Positions 1-10,922 of a stretch of DNA of 64,000 nucleotides are shown here, piece after piece. Under the pieces are notes generated by a model. The model searched no databases. It saw only the letters and a program-made list of their open reading frames with translations, and was not told where the DNA came from. Position 1 is the stretch's first letter; each line of letters starts with the position of its first letter. The stretch covers positions 124,001 to 188,000 of the forward strand of contig JARVLF010000013.1 of assembly GCA_030849465.1 (NCBI GenBank). Direction: 5' to 3'. This DNA comes from Moesziomyces globuligerus. Its lineage: Eukaryota > Basidiomycota > Ustilaginomycetes > Ustilaginales > Ustilaginaceae. The translations under genes and the position numbers were made by a program.

Positions 1-666
1 CGCCTGCAGGTCGCTGGCGAGATCGCCAAGCAGGAGGGCGGCGACCGTGTGGCACGCGGTGCCGTCCACATTGTGCGCCAGCTGGGTCTGGTGGGTCTGT
101 ACAAGGGTGCCTCGGCGTGTCTGCTGCGCGACATCCCCTTCTCGGCGATCTACTTCCCGGCGTACGCGCATCTGAAGAAGGACACCTTCCACGAGGGCAA
201 GGACGGCAAGAAGCTCGGCTTCGGCGAGATGCTCGCAGCCGCAGCCATCGCCGGTATGCCTGCAGCATTCCTGACAACGCCGGCCGACGTGATCAAGACG
301 CGCCTGCAGGTCGAGGCGAGGAAGGGCCAGGCGACGTACAAGGGCATCGCCGACTGCGCCACCAAGATCATGGCCGAGGAGGGTCCCAAGGCGTTCTTCA
401 AGGGCTCGCTGGCCAGGGTGCTGCGTTCGTCGCCTCAGTTTGGTGCGACGCTGGTGGCATACGAGTACCTGCAGAAGTTCCTCCCATACCCCTTCGAGAG
501 CAAGGAGGTGGCCGACATCATGCGCGACGGCGTGCCTGGAGAGGACCCCTCGCGAACCCATGCGCGCCGCGCGCTCCAGCTGCTCATCGACCTCCACGAA
601 GACTTTGGCAACCCGCAAGCTGGCGCCAGTGCGGCTGCTCCCACTATCGCCGCGCCGGCCAAGTAG
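1..666 (+). CDS. AGC1: Mitochondrial aspartate/glutamate carrier, C-terminal part (5' truncated by window edge)
   Basis: The frame is open from base 1 and ends with TAG at 664-666, giving the last 221 residues of a mitochondrial carrier. The visible part begins [14 protein letters not shown] and continues with [20 protein letters not shown], the pattern of the second/third carrier repeats of calcium-regulated aspartate/glutamate carriers (Agc1, aralar, citrin). A full third repeat follows, with the carrier signature [11 protein letters not shown] and the usual [20 protein letters not shown] segment. The family exchanges mitochondrial aspartate for cytosolic glutamate across the inner membrane and feeds the malate-aspartate shuttle. 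The N-terminal EF-hand regulatory domain that defines the subfamily would lie upstream of this window and cannot be checked. The C-terminal tail of about 55 residues is polar and Ala-rich. No intron is seen in the visible part. Confidence 0.9.
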   Translation, partial: RLQVAGEIAKQEGGDRVARGAVHIVRQLGLVGLYKGASACLLRDIPFSAIYFPAYAHLKKDTFHEGKDGKKLGFGEMLAAAAIAGMPAAFLTTPADVIKTRLQVEARKGQATYKGIADCATKIMAEEGPKAFFKGSLARVLRSSPQFGATLVAYEYLQKFLPYPFESKEVADIMRDGVPGEDPSRTHARRALQLLIDLHEDFGNPQAGASAAAPTIAAPAK

Positions 667-1305
667 GAAGACGGCACCAAAAGCCAGCGGTCCCCCTCAT
701 TCTCACTCGCCTGATAGACGCAACAGAGCATTCGTTCTTTCGCCAGCTGAGGTCGCATGTGCCCGTCTGTGTTGTCCGATCACTGCGTCGTCGCTCTGCG
801 ATCACTGTGTTCGTAGCCGGTTGAGTCTGTGCCAAAGCAAAGCCAAGGCGGATCGGAATGCGTTCCGAATCGGCAGGCGGCGCGAGGTGAGGAGAGAGCT
901 GAGGCGCCCGTTGGACCCTGGAGCTGGAAACACCGTCACAGGGACGCTGCCTCGGCGCGATTCCGACTCGGGCGTTTCGGTGCAGAATTAAGGCACCCTT
1001 GTCTCGCGGAAATGCCGATGCACGCATCTCCTCTGCTCTCTTCACCCTTGTCTGCCCTCCTCGTCGACTCTCTCTCCCTTCCTCCTTGTTCTCCGACATC
1101 GATCATCGCGCTCATCCAAAGTTCAGCCTACGTCGCTGGGTCCGATGCTGTCTATGCCAACTCAACGACCTCATCCGTCTCCCTCGAGACTCTGAACACG
1201 CTCCCGAGCTCGCGATTCGCCCGACCAGCTCAGCCAGATATCGCGCAGGACATGCTGGCCTGACGACGCAGCTGATCATAGCCCACCAGACGCACTCGCG
1301 GAATC
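667..1305. other. Intergenic region between the carrier and the Eos1-like gene
   Basis: This 639-bp stretch holds the 3' end of the carrier transcript and the upstream region of the next gene. Short open frames cross it in several phases, but none shows a recognisable domain or splice-bounded exon. From about 1025 the top strand becomes pyrimidine-rich (CTCTCTTC and TCTCCCTTCC runs), typical of fungal promoters and 5' leaders. No TATA box or tRNA was recognised. Confidence 0.5.
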
Positions 1306-4300
1306 ATGTCACATGAGGGCGCTGCATTCGCGCAGCATTCCGTGCTCAGCCCGCCACTGCTCGCTGCTATCGATAGCCAGCACGTCTTTGGGCCCTACGA
1401 TGCATCGCAGACACCACGAGATCCGCCTCAGCTCGAGACCAGCTCTGGCTCTCGCAGTACGCATCCGCACGGCACACATCGTCGCACGCGCTCGAGAGCA
1501 TCCTCCGCCGCCTCCGTGCACAGCCTATCCAACAACAATACGGCGGCCTCGTCTTCCACTCAGGCGAATGCGCATAGACGGACGCGCAGAGGCCAGAACG
1601 CAGCCCACAGTCGCAGCGGGAGCAACTCGATATCCACCACAGCGCCAAACAGAGCGGCTACGTCGAATGCGCTGTCTCCTGCAGCGCCCGTCGAGGCGTC
1701 TCGCCCGCTGACGGCCAGGTTGCGCAACCGCTCGATCCCCAACCTCGACGGTCTTCGCAGCCTGTCCACGCGCGAACACAGTCAGGCCGCGCAGCCCTCA
1801 GCGTATACAGCGCCGTCTTCCCCCCTGCTATCTGCGGCAGCATCGATCGCACTCGCCATGTCGCCGGTCGCACACGCGTCGGGCATGCCCGACCACCTCG
1901 CGCCCTCAGACTGGGCGCTCGACGGCTCGCTGCCTACCACGCCACACACGGCGCTCTCCCGCAACGCCTCGGACTACTTTGACCCGGCGCTGCTCGCACA
2001 TCTCCAATCGCACGATTCCAGCTCTCACCCCGAGCTCTGCGCGGCTCGCAACGTCCCCTCGCCGCCGCTCGACACCGCCTACGGCCGCTTGCCATCCCAG
2101 GCTTCGCACGCCACACGTTCCGCGAGCCAGTCCGAATGGGCGCAGCATGCGGCGCATATGCAGCAGACTGCACAGCTGCTCGGGCTGCAGCGCCTCTTCG
2201 CGAGCCGCAGCACGCCGCACCTGCCCGACCTCGACTCGAACTACCTCGGCCACGACTTTGAGTCGCCGCCGCCCTATGCGCCGCGCGCTGCCGCTCACGA
2301 GACCGAGCTCGAGCGCGCCGCCGACGTCGACAATGCTGCGTCCGGCTTGGCTGCGTCGAGCACCACGACCTCGGCGGGCGATCCGCCACTGCCGCCGCCG
2401 ATCTCGATTCCTTCGGGCAGCTCGAGCGTGTCGGCCTCCGGCCCGTTGTCGGCCAACGCGTCGGCGAGACCGCCGCTGCGCGCCCGCTCGTCGTCACGTG
2501 GCAGCCGGAGCGGGCCGCCGTCACCTTCGGCTTCGTTTTACGGACGCAGGGGGCTAACGAGCCTCTCGCCGTTCCCGGCCGGGCTCGAGATGACGCCGAG
2601 CGTGATGCACGTCGCCCAATTTGCCTCGACGCCTGCCAGTCCTGGGTTTGCGCCGGACAGCGATGGGGACGAGGACCAGGGCGTGCTGTCGTTCTCCTCG
2701 TCCAGGTCCAAGCAGAGGCGCGACGAGAGGAGGCTCTCGGCTGCGGGTGAGGGCGCGGCGCGTGGCGAGAACGCGAGCGGGCTGCTCTCCGCTTCGTTGC
2801 CGGGCGCCTCGTCGTCGCAAGCGGGGCTGGCGAGAAGAAGAAGGTCCGGGTCGACGGGAAGTGTACGGCAGCTGCTACGGCCACGTACGCCCGTCAGCAC
2901 GGCGGTCAGAGACCAGGTCAGCGTGCAGCAGCTTGCTTCCGGCAGCAGCGCACCTGGCACGGAGGTCGGGCCGGCACATGCGGGTCTATCCACACACAGC
3001 TCGGCGCTAACGATCGGCCAAGGCGCCGTGGATCGCGACGATACGAGTATGGATGCCGACAGCGTCAGCCAGCCCGTCTCGCCGACATCGGACAGCACGC
3101 GACCTGACAGCCCGCTCTCCTTCACGCCGCACCATCACGTCCCGAAGCCCAACTACAACACCAATGGCCATGCGGCCGACCTGCCTACCCCCACCTCCGC
3201 AGCGGGCGGGACGCGGGACGAGGATGAAGAGTTTCCTCTCGTCCTCAAGCTCCTCCTGCATCCTCTGCGCATCCTTGCCGCAGTGCCTGGGTGCATTGGA
3301 ACGTTCTGGCTCGCGCGCAATGCGTACCTGCTCGCGCAGCGGCCGGGCCATCTACTGAGCCCGGGGCCCGTGCTCGTGCTACCCAGCGGAGCGCGAGAGC
3401 TGTTTCGGGAGGGCGCCGAGCTCGGCGCGGGGATGCGGTTGGGGAGGCGTCAGCCGGGCGCGCTGGATTTCGCCGTAGCATGTCTGTGGAGTCTGAGCAC
3501 GGCGTACCACGCGCTGTCGTTCACGACGCTGCTGCTGCGGCGGTGGCTGCTGTACTACTCGATCCTGCCGTCGATCATCCGGCTCGTGGCGCTGCAGGCG
3601 ATCTGCTGGCCGCTGGTGCGGCTGACGGTGCACGTGTTTGGGCCGGACCAGCCGCTGGGCGCGTGGGTGGTCATCGGGACGACGACGGCGCTGAGCGATG
3701 TGGTCAGCCGGTGGGTGACGAGCAATATCGCCGATGCGCCGCTGGACGACGAGGTGGACGAGGACGAGCAGGAGGACGATGCGCTCGGATACCTCAGCGA
3801 CGGACGCTTCGGTCAAAGTCCTCGCCGTGCCATGGCGGAGCAGCATAGGATCGCGGTGGGCGAGGAGTGGGACCGGCGTTCGGGCGACGAGAGCGACGCG
3901 GCGGCGGCGAGTTTCTTCGCCTCCGAGCGCGAGCGCCAGCGCAAGCAGCGGCGCGGAGGCCAGGGCACGCGCTTCTGGCGTGCCGTCATCGGTGGACCGT
4001 CGTTCGCAGCGCCGAAGCGGAGGAAGGCCAAGCGGAGCGCCGAGCAGGGAGGTGGTGGCATGACCGAGACCGAGGTCGAGTCCGACTGGCCGGGCTACGC
4101 GACCGACCACACCGTGCTCGGCTCAGAAGGACTACGCCGCCGCGCCGTTGTGGGCGGAGCAGAGGCGGCACCGGAGGTGGCAAGAAGGACGGTGCTACCT
4201 CCCTTTCCGTTCCGGCCGTCCAAGGTGCAGGGCCGGCCGCGCTTCGTGTTTCGCGCCGGGGTGTGGACGAGGGACCGGACAAGCAGCCGGAGGAACTTCC

Positions 4301-4401
4301 ACTGGGAGGTGGCGGTGTGGCGCAACGTGCTGCCCATCGCGGGGCTCGCGTACCTCAGCATGTGGATCCTCATTCTCGACGCCATGCGGCTCGCGGCCTA
4401 G
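1306..4401 (+). CDS. Eos1-like N-glycosylation-family membrane protein with long disordered N-terminus
   Basis: Uninterrupted 1031-codon gene starting MSHEGAAF. Residues 1 to about 640 are Ser/Ala/Pro/Arg-rich low complexity. The conserved part begins near residue 645 (LLHPLRILAAVPGCIGTFWLAR), followed by several hydrophobic segments (FAVACLWSLSTAYHALSF, YYSILPSIIRLVALQAICWP, GAWVVIGTTTALSDVVSRWV). After a charged loop of about 200 residues comes a last membrane segment at the C-terminus (NVLPIAGLAYLSMWILILDA). The order of segments and the RRNFHWEVAVWRNVLP motif resemble the fungal Eos1 family, ER membrane proteins linked to N-glycosylation and oxidative-stress tolerance in yeast. The protein is much longer than yeast Eos1 because of the N-terminal extension and the acidic/basic loop. 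The family call comes from remembered motif patterns; a general multi-pass membrane protein is the fallback. Confidence 0.7.
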   Translation: MSHEGAAFAQHSVLSPPLLAAIDSQHVFGPYDASQTPRDPPQLETSSGSRSTHPHGTHRRTRSRASSAASVHSLSNNNTAASSSTQANAHRRTRRGQNAAHSRSGSNSISTTAPNRAATSNALSPAAPVEASRPLTARLRNRSIPNLDGLRSLSTREHSQAAQPSAYTAPSSPLLSAAASIALAMSPVAHASGMPDHLAPSDWALDGSLPTTPHTALSRNASDYFDPALLAHLQSHDSSSHPELCAARNVPSPPLDTAYGRLPSQASHATRSASQSEWAQHAAHMQQTAQLLGLQRLFASRSTPHLPDLDSNYLGHDFESPPPYAPRAAAHETELERAADVDNAASGLAASSTTTSAGDPPLPPPISIPSGSSSVSASGPLSANASARPPLRARSSSRGSRSGPPSPSASFYGRRGLTSLSPFPAGLEMTPSVMHVAQFASTPASPGFAPDSDGDEDQGVLSFSSSRSKQRRDERRLSAAGEGAARGENASGLLSASLPGASSSQAGLARRRRSGSTGSVRQLLRPRTPVSTAVRDQVSVQQLASGSSAPGTEVGPAHAGLSTHSSALTIGQGAVDRDDTSMDADSVSQPVSPTSDSTRPDSPLSFTPHHHVPKPNYNTNGHAADLPTPTSAAGGTRDEDEEFPLVLKLLLHPLRILAAVPGCIGTFWLARNAYLLAQRPGHLLSPGPVLVLPSGARELFREGAELGAGMRLGRRQPGALDFAVACLWSLSTAYHALSFTTLLLRRWLLYYSILPSIIRLVALQAICWPLVRLTVHVFGPDQPLGAWVVIGTTTALSDVVSRWVTSNIADAPLDDEVDEDEQEDDALGYLSDGRFGQSPRRAMAEQHRIAVGEEWDRRSGDESDAAAASFFASERERQRKQRRGGQGTRFWRAVIGGPSFAAPKRRKAKRSAEQGGGGMTETEVESDWPGYATDHTVLGSEGLRRRAVVGGAEAAPEVARRTVLPPFPFRPSKVQGRPRFVFRAGVWTRDRTSSRRNFHWEVAVWRNVLPIAGLAYLSMWILILDAMRLAA

Positions 4402-4696
4402 CCGTGTGGTGCTCATCGACGTATACCCGCAGCTTGCAATGCCATCCTCGAGCAGCAGCCATCTGGAACAGCTCGGCCATGACCGCGGGTTGAATGGGGG
4501 AGGATTTTTCCCCGCGTATGTTAGACTCGGATGCGAGCGTATGGGGTTGATGCCTCCACATGCAGTCGGGTGTGGGAAGCGAGTGGCTGAGTGAGGTATG
4601 AATCATCTTTTGATGCTTTGCTCCGAGCTGGCCAACACTTGTGAGCCTGAGGGCATGCGAGGTTGATGTTGGACCACCACAGACGCGAGCATCAGG

Positions 4697-5790
4697 ATGA
4701 CGAGCAGCAGTGCACCTGCCAAGGTGGCGAGTGCTCTGGGTAGCGGTCTATCGAGTCTTGCTGGTGCTGTCACTGGCTCTTCTCAGCGGAGTGTGGTTCA
4801 GCAGGTCAAGGCGCTGATTCCTGCGCTGAGCTCTGCGAAGCACAAGGGGCAAGCTGGAAGGATCGGCATCGTGGGAGGAAGTCGGGACTATACCGGGGCG
4901 CCGTTCTTTGCGTCGATGTCGTCGATGCGATTTGGCTGCGACCTCTCGTACACCATCTGCTCGCCCGATGCAGGCAACATCATCAAGACCTACAGCCCCG
5001 ACCTGATCGTCAACCGAATCCTGGATCCTTCGGTCTCGCTGAGCGAGATCGAATCGCAGGTCGACGAGCTCTTTGCTCGGCTTCACGCTGTCGTCATCGG
5101 TCCGGGCTTGGGGAGGGATGAGTTCATGCAGTCGTGCGCCCGCCTCTGCATCCGTCTGGCCCGACAGCGTGACATGTACATCGTCGTGGATGCAGACGGA
5201 CTCTGGCTGCTGCAGAACGAGCCCGAAGTCATCATGGGCTATTCGAAAGCCGTGCTCACTCCCAACGTGGCCGAATTCGGCCGACTCTGCACCAAGCTCA
5301 ACATCGACGCGCGCCAGGATGCGGACCAGGCGGCACGCAAACTCGCCCAGGCTTTGCAAGGACCCACGGTGGTGGAGAAGGGCAGCGTCGACCGCATCAC
5401 AAACGGACAGTAAGTCATCCGCCTCGTCATCGCACTGACAGTACGAAACCTCATGCTGACTTTGCAATTGCCTTGCGTAGGGAGGTGGTGGTCGTGGAAG
5501 CCGAGGGGTCGTTGAAGCGGTGCGGCGGACAGGGCGATATCCTGGCAGGTGTGCTCGGCACGTTTGCGGGATGGGCCAAGATCTACGAGCAAGAACACGC
5601 GGACAGCCAAGACAGGCTGGCGCAAGACCGTCTGCTGCTGCTCGCCGGCTACGGCGCCGCGTTGACAGCAAGGACGTGCAGCAGGCTCGCCTTCAAGAAG
5701 CACCGCCGCGCCATGCTCGCCGACGACCTGCTGCCCGAAGTAGGCACGGCGTACGAAGAGCTCTGGTCCGATGTCCAATCCTCGCTGTAG
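4697..5790 (+). CDS. ATP-dependent NAD(P)H-hydrate dehydratase (YjeF C-terminal/carbohydrate-kinase fold), one intron
   Basis: Two exons, 4697-5409 and 5481-5790, join into a 340-residue protein. The intron starts GTAAGT at 5410 and ends CGTAG at 5480; splicing turns ACNGQ into NGQEVVVVEAEG in frame. The core shows GRIGIVGGSRDYTGAPFF near the start, the ribokinase-like VIGPGLGRD, DADGLWLL and VLTPNVAEF motifs, and the catalytic RCGGQGDILAG-type motif (KRCGGQGDILAG) encoded by exon 2. This family dehydrates damaged hydrated NADH and NADPH back to the working cofactors, usually with the NAXE epimerase. The first 35 residues are Ser/Ala-rich and could be a weak organelle targeting segment. The length fits eukaryotic NAXD proteins. 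The epimerase is not in this window. Confidence 0.93.
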
Positions 5791-6657
5791 CTGAAACATA
5801 CTGCTCACCTGAAATCTGCTATTTACTCCCAAGATGATAGTCTCGCGCTCGAGCTCGGCGGTTCAAGCGCTGTGGGTCGTGTAGCTCAGCAGGGCCTGAA
5901 TCGTGAATGTGATGTGTGGTTTGAGCTACTTCGCGGGCCGTTTGGCTTTGCTGTCAGCCGTGTACTCAACGCATTCAAAGGAGATTCCGAGGCTGATGAT
6001 GCGACCGTCTCCGTCCTGATTGCTTAACTGCTTCGGAGCACACCCGAAGCGCAGCGTGCGAAGGTCGGCCAAGTTGCGAGCGAGGCGGCGCGCATGGTTG
6101 CCTGCACGGCTGCAGGCTGAGCGCAGAGTGGCCGTGCACTGCCGCCATGTTTCTTCTTGGTCGGGCGATCCGCACTCTCACTCTGGCTCGCGTTGCGAAT
6201 CGGCTGCTCCACGCCCGAAATCGGCCAAAAAGAGCCTGCAGAACCCTCGCTCGGCAGACGCGCCCTGCAGTACATTCAGTGTTCGGCACGGCGGCCCTGG
6301 CAAGCAGCGGCGCTGATGAACCGTCATTCATTCACATTGCGCACGCCCCCGCTCCGCCCGTAAGCCCGCTCGGATGATCCGCAGCCGACATTTCACTCGC
6401 GCCTCTGCGCACCTCGTGCCGTTGCCTACAGTATCTGCCCCTGGCCTGGCCTGGCCATAGCATTCGCTCCTCCACGACCATCACTCTCACTCTAGTCACA
6501 GCACATCGCACTTCAAGGCTGAGCACAGGCGCTCGAAATTCACATGCATCCACGCTGAACGGAAACCCGACTCGCTCGCAGGCCCCGTGAGGCCACCTTC
6601 CGACCCCAACCCGCCCACATCGCTTCTCGTCGCAGCTACAGCTCAAGGCCAACAACA
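5791..6657. other. Intergenic region upstream of the WD40 gene
   Basis: About 870 bp without a supported gene. Frames of up to 122 codons cross it but have no recognisable domain and no matching splice signals. The second half (6380-6657) is pyrimidine-rich on the top strand, as expected for a promoter and 5' leader of the following gene. Confidence 0.45.
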
Positions 6658-9600
6658 ATGGACGCGGACGCCAAACCCACAACAAAGAGGGTCTCTTACG
6701 TCCTCCCTCGCTGTCGTAACCCTCCGACGACGTTCGGACTGCCTCCGCTCGGCGCAGATCGCGGTTTCAATACCGGGCCCCTCCTCATCCCGCCATCCCG
6801 CAAGCAGCACACGCCAGCCGCATCCCCGGCTTCATCCTCGAGCCGTTCGGCACACTCCGAAGAGCCGCTGGCGTCCCATCCACAGCACTCGCTCGCCGTC
6901 TCGTCACTCGCCATCGACACAACCACCTGCATCGCCGCCGATCCCGACGACATAGACGAGGACGCGGACGATCCCGATGCCAATCATGATTACCAAGACC
7001 ACCGCACACGCCAGCACCGCCACTCGGTGCCACCAGGCATCCTCTACACCGGCGGTCGCGATGGTCTCGTAGGTGCATGGGAGCTCGGCCTGCCCATGCG
7101 CAAGCGTAGCGCCCAGAGCTTAGCTCGCGAACCCCTGCAGGACGACGAATCCATCGGCCTCCTCGCCGACACCTCGGCACTCGTCGGCCACCAGTCGGAC
7201 GTAGACGCGCTCGCGTATTGGCAGGCGGATCCTCTGCGTGCCCACCGCACACGACCTACCCGCTTCCGCCAGTGCGTCCAGTCGCACACCGACTGGATCA
7301 ACGACATCATCCTGTGCAACCGCGACCAGACCCTCATCTCCGCCTCCTCCGACCGCACCGTCAAGGTGTGGAATCCCCACGACCCGCACCACAGCCTCAG
7401 CCCGCACGTCCTCGGCACGCACAAGGATTACGTCAAGGCGCTCGCACATGCTCCCGAGTCCGGCTACGTCGCCAGCGGCGGCTTTGACAAGTGCATCAAG
7501 CTCTGGGACATTCGCGAGGCCAGAGCCGCACCCATGCTCGAGCTCGACGAGAAGGCCGTCAAGTCCTCCGTCTACGCACTCAGCGTCAACCCGAGCGGAT
7601 CCACCATCGCCGCCGGATCGCCCGAGCATCACGTCAAGGTCTGGGATCCGCGCTCTGGCAAGAAGTGCGCCGAACTGGTCGGCCACACCGACAACGTCCG
7701 CACCGTCCTCGTCAGCGAAGACGGCCGCTTCCTCCTCTCCGGCTCGGCCGATTCCACCGTCAGGCTCTGGTCGCTTGGAGAGCAGCGATGCCTCCATACG
7801 TTCACCCACCACGCCGACTCGGTCTGGTCGCTCTTCTCGGACCATCCCACGCTCGACGTCTTCTACTCGGGAGACCGCCAGGGCTACGTCTGCAAGGTCG
7901 ACTGGGAGCGCTGCGCCGAGGTCTCCGAGGGCGAGTGCGTCGTCCTCTGTCAGGAACGCGACGCTGCCGATGCGGACGACGACGATGCCACAGACCAAGA
8001 CGACCAAAGCCACCACTATCCAGACCTCCACAGGCGCGTCGCCAAGGCGGGCATCCAGAAGATCATCGCGCTCGACGACACGTACTTCTGGACCGCCACC
8101 GGCAGCACCAGCGTCAACAGGTGGCGGGACGTGCCGCGCCGTGCCGAGCGCGAGGCCATCTATCCGATCGGCGGGCCGCACACGCGCTCCCGCGAGCTCC
8201 TCCACCGCTCCTCGTTCGGCAGCCCCAGCATGCACCGCCACAGCGTCGAGACGGGCCGCTCGCCCGACTCGCTCCACCTCTCCCATCAACCCTCGGTCAC
8301 CTTTGCCGAGCCGCACATTGCCGCCAGCCATCGCGCGCAGGCGGCTACGGCGGCTGCAGAGACATCGGCCTCGCTCGAGGCGCTGCAGAAGGGCATGGCA
8401 TTGCCGCCGCCGGGCGTGCCGCTCGCGGCGACCATGCATGGCATTCCGTTCGACAGCCTCGTCAGTCTGGCGCCCATCAGCGATCCGTACGGCGACAAGA
8501 TCGGGCTCGGCAGCGTCAGCATGCGCGATCCACGCGCGCACGGAGACGACTCGATGTTCACCAGCGCACCCCTACGGTCCATCGCCAGCCGCATCTCGAT
8601 GGACCAGGCCAGCATCATGGTCGCCTCTGGCGCGGCTGCGACGCGCTCGCCCGTCGTCAACAACCAGCTGGCCAACGTGCAGGCGATGGACATGCCCCAC
8701 CGGCCTGCCAGCACGCGCTCCGCCAGCCTGCGCTTCGCGCCCACCGACCAGACCTACGAGCCCGAGGGACTCGGCAAGTCGTGGGAGAGCGGCTCCGACG
8801 CCTCGGTCGGCGCGGCGCAGGCGGGCAAGCTGCGCTTCCGCGCCACCACCGACGCTGCCAAGGGGATCGACGAAGATGCTGAAGACGAGGAGGACCAGGC
8901 GTACTCTGCGCGGCTCGCGTTCGAGGACCGGGAGCTGGCGTCCGAGGCGCGGCCGCTGCGCCGTCGGGCGGACGCGGTGATCGTCGGCTCGCACGGGCTC
9001 ATCCGGTCGTCGATGCTCAACGACCGGCGCCACGTCATCACGATCGACAGCACGGGCGCCGTGATGCTCTGGGACATTGTCAAGGGCGTCTGCCTCGGCG
9101 AATTCGCCAGAGACGAGGTGGAGCAGGCGGCGCTCGAGTCCAACCTCATCCCCTACACGTTTGTCAAGCGCTGGCGGCCCGAGCAGACGCCCGGCGATAC
9201 GCTCGAGGTGGTCCGAGAGCGCATCGAGGGCCAGGGCGTCACGCCGCTATGGTGCTCGGCCGAGACGAGGGGAGGCGCGCTGACCGTCCACGTGGAGGAG
9301 CCGAGATGCTTCGAGGCCGAGTTCTACGTCGACGAGTTCGCGGACTGCGTCCAGCCGGAGCGCTTCAAGGAGGACCAGAGAGGCCAGGTGGCCAGGTGGT
9401 TGCTGCGCAATCTTTTCGCGGGCTTTGTGGATGCGGAGAGCGAAGGGCACGGCGCGGCACAGGGCGGGGAGGTTGTGCCGGAGACGCCGGCATGGGACAG
9501 GATCGCAAGGGTCAATAGGAACGGGCCGTTCACGCCGGGCATGACGATGGGCCTGGCGACGCCAGCCAAGACGCCGGCGCTGCCGTCGCACCCGTCCAAG

Positions 9601-10707
9601 CCGCTCTTCTTGGGCCTGACGCCGAGCGCGGTGGCGGGTAGCGGGGAGAGGACTGCGCTGCCGACCTCGTCGACGCTGCAGGGCACGCCGGGCCAGGCGC
9701 CGGGCGACTACTTCTCCGTGCCTGGCTCCAATCCTGGTGGTGCGGCCGCGTCCGCAGGCAAAGTGCCCGCGACTCCTAGCGGCATCAAGGCGGAAGAAGC
9801 CACCGGGATGCCTGTGACGCCGGGCGTGGCGGGCAACGGCAATGGCAATGGCGGGAGCGGGTTCATGAACAAGTTCCGGTTCGGCAAGAACAAGGCGGAC
9901 AAGGCGGAGGCGTCGATGGATGCGTCGGACGAGGCCAAGAAGAAGGCCGAGGCGGCGGCGGGTGAGGCGAGCGACGAGGTGCGCGTCGTGACGCACGCGG
10001 AGCAGCTCGAGGCGCTGTTCTCACAGGCGCTGACGCCGGCGTCGCTGGACGACATGCCGCGTCTGCCGCTAGCGGAATCGACGGCGGTGATCATCTCGCA
10101 GTCGAGTGCCGACGCGGGCTCGTGGGAGACGGTCTACCGCGGTCTGGTGAGCTGTACGCACGCCGACGTCGAGGTGCTCGAGCAGACCGCGCCGCTCTGG
10201 CTGCTCGAGTGTCTGCTCAACAACCACGTCGTCGCGCGCGAGCCCGTCAAGCTCAGCTTCACGCTCACGCCCTGGCGTGCCGGAGCGGCGGACGGATTCG
10301 GCGGCTACGATCTCGCCTCGGAGCAGCCGCTGCCCGAGATGCCGACGGGCAATGCGCGCCTCACGGCCACGCGCTGCCTCCGCGTCAAAAAGGCCTGCTC
10401 GTACGTCGCCGAGAAGCTCGAGCTGTCCGCCGCGCCCAGGAGTCGCACCGTCAGCATCAATGCGAGTGCAAGGAGCTCCGTCGATGCGTCTACCGCCACG
10501 GGCGGGTTGGGCATGACCAGGAGCGAGTGCCGTGTGCATGACGCGGCCGAGGAGGGCGAGCCCATGCTGGCGCCGCACGAGCTCATCGAGATCGTATGCA
10601 ACAATACGGTGCTTCCTGTCGACGTGACACTCGCGCAGTGTCAGAGGTTCTTCTGGAGGACTGGTGGTGATATCAAGCTAGAGTACAGGCGCAAAGCGCT
10701 CGAGTAA
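6658..10707 (+). CDS. WDR48/UAF1-like WD40-repeat protein with C-terminal ubiquitin-like (DUF3337) region
   Basis: Single-exon gene for 1349 residues starting [18 protein letters not shown]40 repeats run from about residue 125 ([16 protein letters not shown]) through [47 protein letters not shown] and [15 protein letters not shown] to about 420. A later blade ([13 protein letters not shown]) lies near residue 800, after a low-complexity insert. The last 180 residues ([53 protein letters not shown]) match the C-terminal region of WDR48/UAF1. WDR48 binds and activates deubiquitinases of the USP1/USP12/USP46 type; the yeast relative is Duf1 and that of fission yeast is Bun107. An activator role here is inferred from the family. 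Long inserts make it roughly twice the size of the animal protein. Confidence 0.9.
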   Translation: MDADAKPTTKRVSYVLPRCRNPPTTFGLPPLGADRGFNTGPLLIPPSRKQHTPAASPASSSSRSAHSEEPLASHPQHSLAVSSLAIDTTTCIAADPDDIDEDADDPDANHDYQDHRTRQHRHSVPPGILYTGGRDGLVGAWELGLPMRKRSAQSLAREPLQDDESIGLLADTSALVGHQSDVDALAYWQADPLRAHRTRPTRFRQCVQSHTDWINDIILCNRDQTLISASSDRTVKVWNPHDPHHSLSPHVLGTHKDYVKALAHAPESGYVASGGFDKCIKLWDIREARAAPMLELDEKAVKSSVYALSVNPSGSTIAAGSPEHHVKVWDPRSGKKCAELVGHTDNVRTVLVSEDGRFLLSGSADSTVRLWSLGEQRCLHTFTHHADSVWSLFSDHPTLDVFYSGDRQGYVCKVDWERCAEVSEGECVVLCQERDAADADDDDATDQDDQSHHYPDLHRRVAKAGIQKIIALDDTYFWTATGSTSVNRWRDVPRRAEREAIYPIGGPHTRSRELLHRSSFGSPSMHRHSVETGRSPDSLHLSHQPSVTFAEPHIAASHRAQAATAAAETSASLEALQKGMALPPPGVPLAATMHGIPFDSLVSLAPISDPYGDKIGLGSVSMRDPRAHGDDSMFTSAPLRSIASRISMDQASIMVASGAAATRSPVVNNQLANVQAMDMPHRPASTRSASLRFAPTDQTYEPEGLGKSWESGSDASVGAAQAGKLRFRATTDAAKGIDEDAEDEEDQAYSARLAFEDRELASEARPLRRRADAVIVGSHGLIRSSMLNDRRHVITIDSTGAVMLWDIVKGVCLGEFARDEVEQAALESNLIPYTFVKRWRPEQTPGDTLEVVRERIEGQGVTPLWCSAETRGGALTVHVEEPRCFEAEFYVDEFADCVQPERFKEDQRGQVARWLLRNLFAGFVDAESEGHGAAQGGEVVPETPAWDRIARVNRNGPFTPGMTMGLATPAKTPALPSHPSKPLFLGLTPSAVAGSGERTALPTSSTLQGTPGQAPGDYFSVPGSNPGGAAASAGKVPATPSGIKAEEATGMPVTPGVAGNGNGNGGSGFMNKFRFGKNKADKAEASMDASDEAKKKAEAAAGEASDEVRVVTHAEQLEALFSQALTPASLDDMPRLPLAESTAVIISQSSADAGSWETVYRGLVSCTHADVEVLEQTAPLWLLECLLNNHVVAREPVKLSFTLTPWRAGAADGFGGYDLASEQPLPEMPTGNARLTATRCLRVKKACSYVAEKLELSAAPRSRTVSINASARSSVDASTATGGLGMTRSECRVHDAAEEGEPMLAPHELIEIVCNNTVLPVDVTLAQCQRFFWRTGGDIKLEYRRKALE

Positions 10708-10836
10708 TCGGCACCTTGCTTTTGAGCCCAAACCAGTTTTGGTGTGGGGGTGTGCGTCTGTGCGGTTTGTGTGGTGGAGAGAAGTCAGGGTCCAAATTTC
10801 AAAGTGGGGGGTATGATGAAATTTGGGCGACGACGC

Positions 10837-10855
10837 GGGGGGGGGGGGGGGGGGG
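10837..10855 (+). repeat. Homopolymer tract of 19 G
   Basis: An uninterrupted run of 19 G lies in the 215-bp interval between the WD40 gene and the MutS gene, about 70-120 bases upstream of the possible MutS start codons. The surrounding top strand is purine- and G-rich (GGGGGTATGATG, GGGGTTGAGGGGGTTGGG). Such tracts are prone to length change and can form quadruplexes. Confidence 0.95.
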
Positions 10856-10922
10856 TGGAAGTGATTTGAAAGAAGAACGGGGTTGAGGGGGTTGGGATTG
10901 GACCACCATTCACTTTTGCGGG

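Noticed and set aside
7120..8541. 473-codon antisense frame over the WD40 gene
   Set aside because: The opposite strand encodes WD40 repeats through the same interval; the antisense product is Val/Arg/Ala-rich without motifs.
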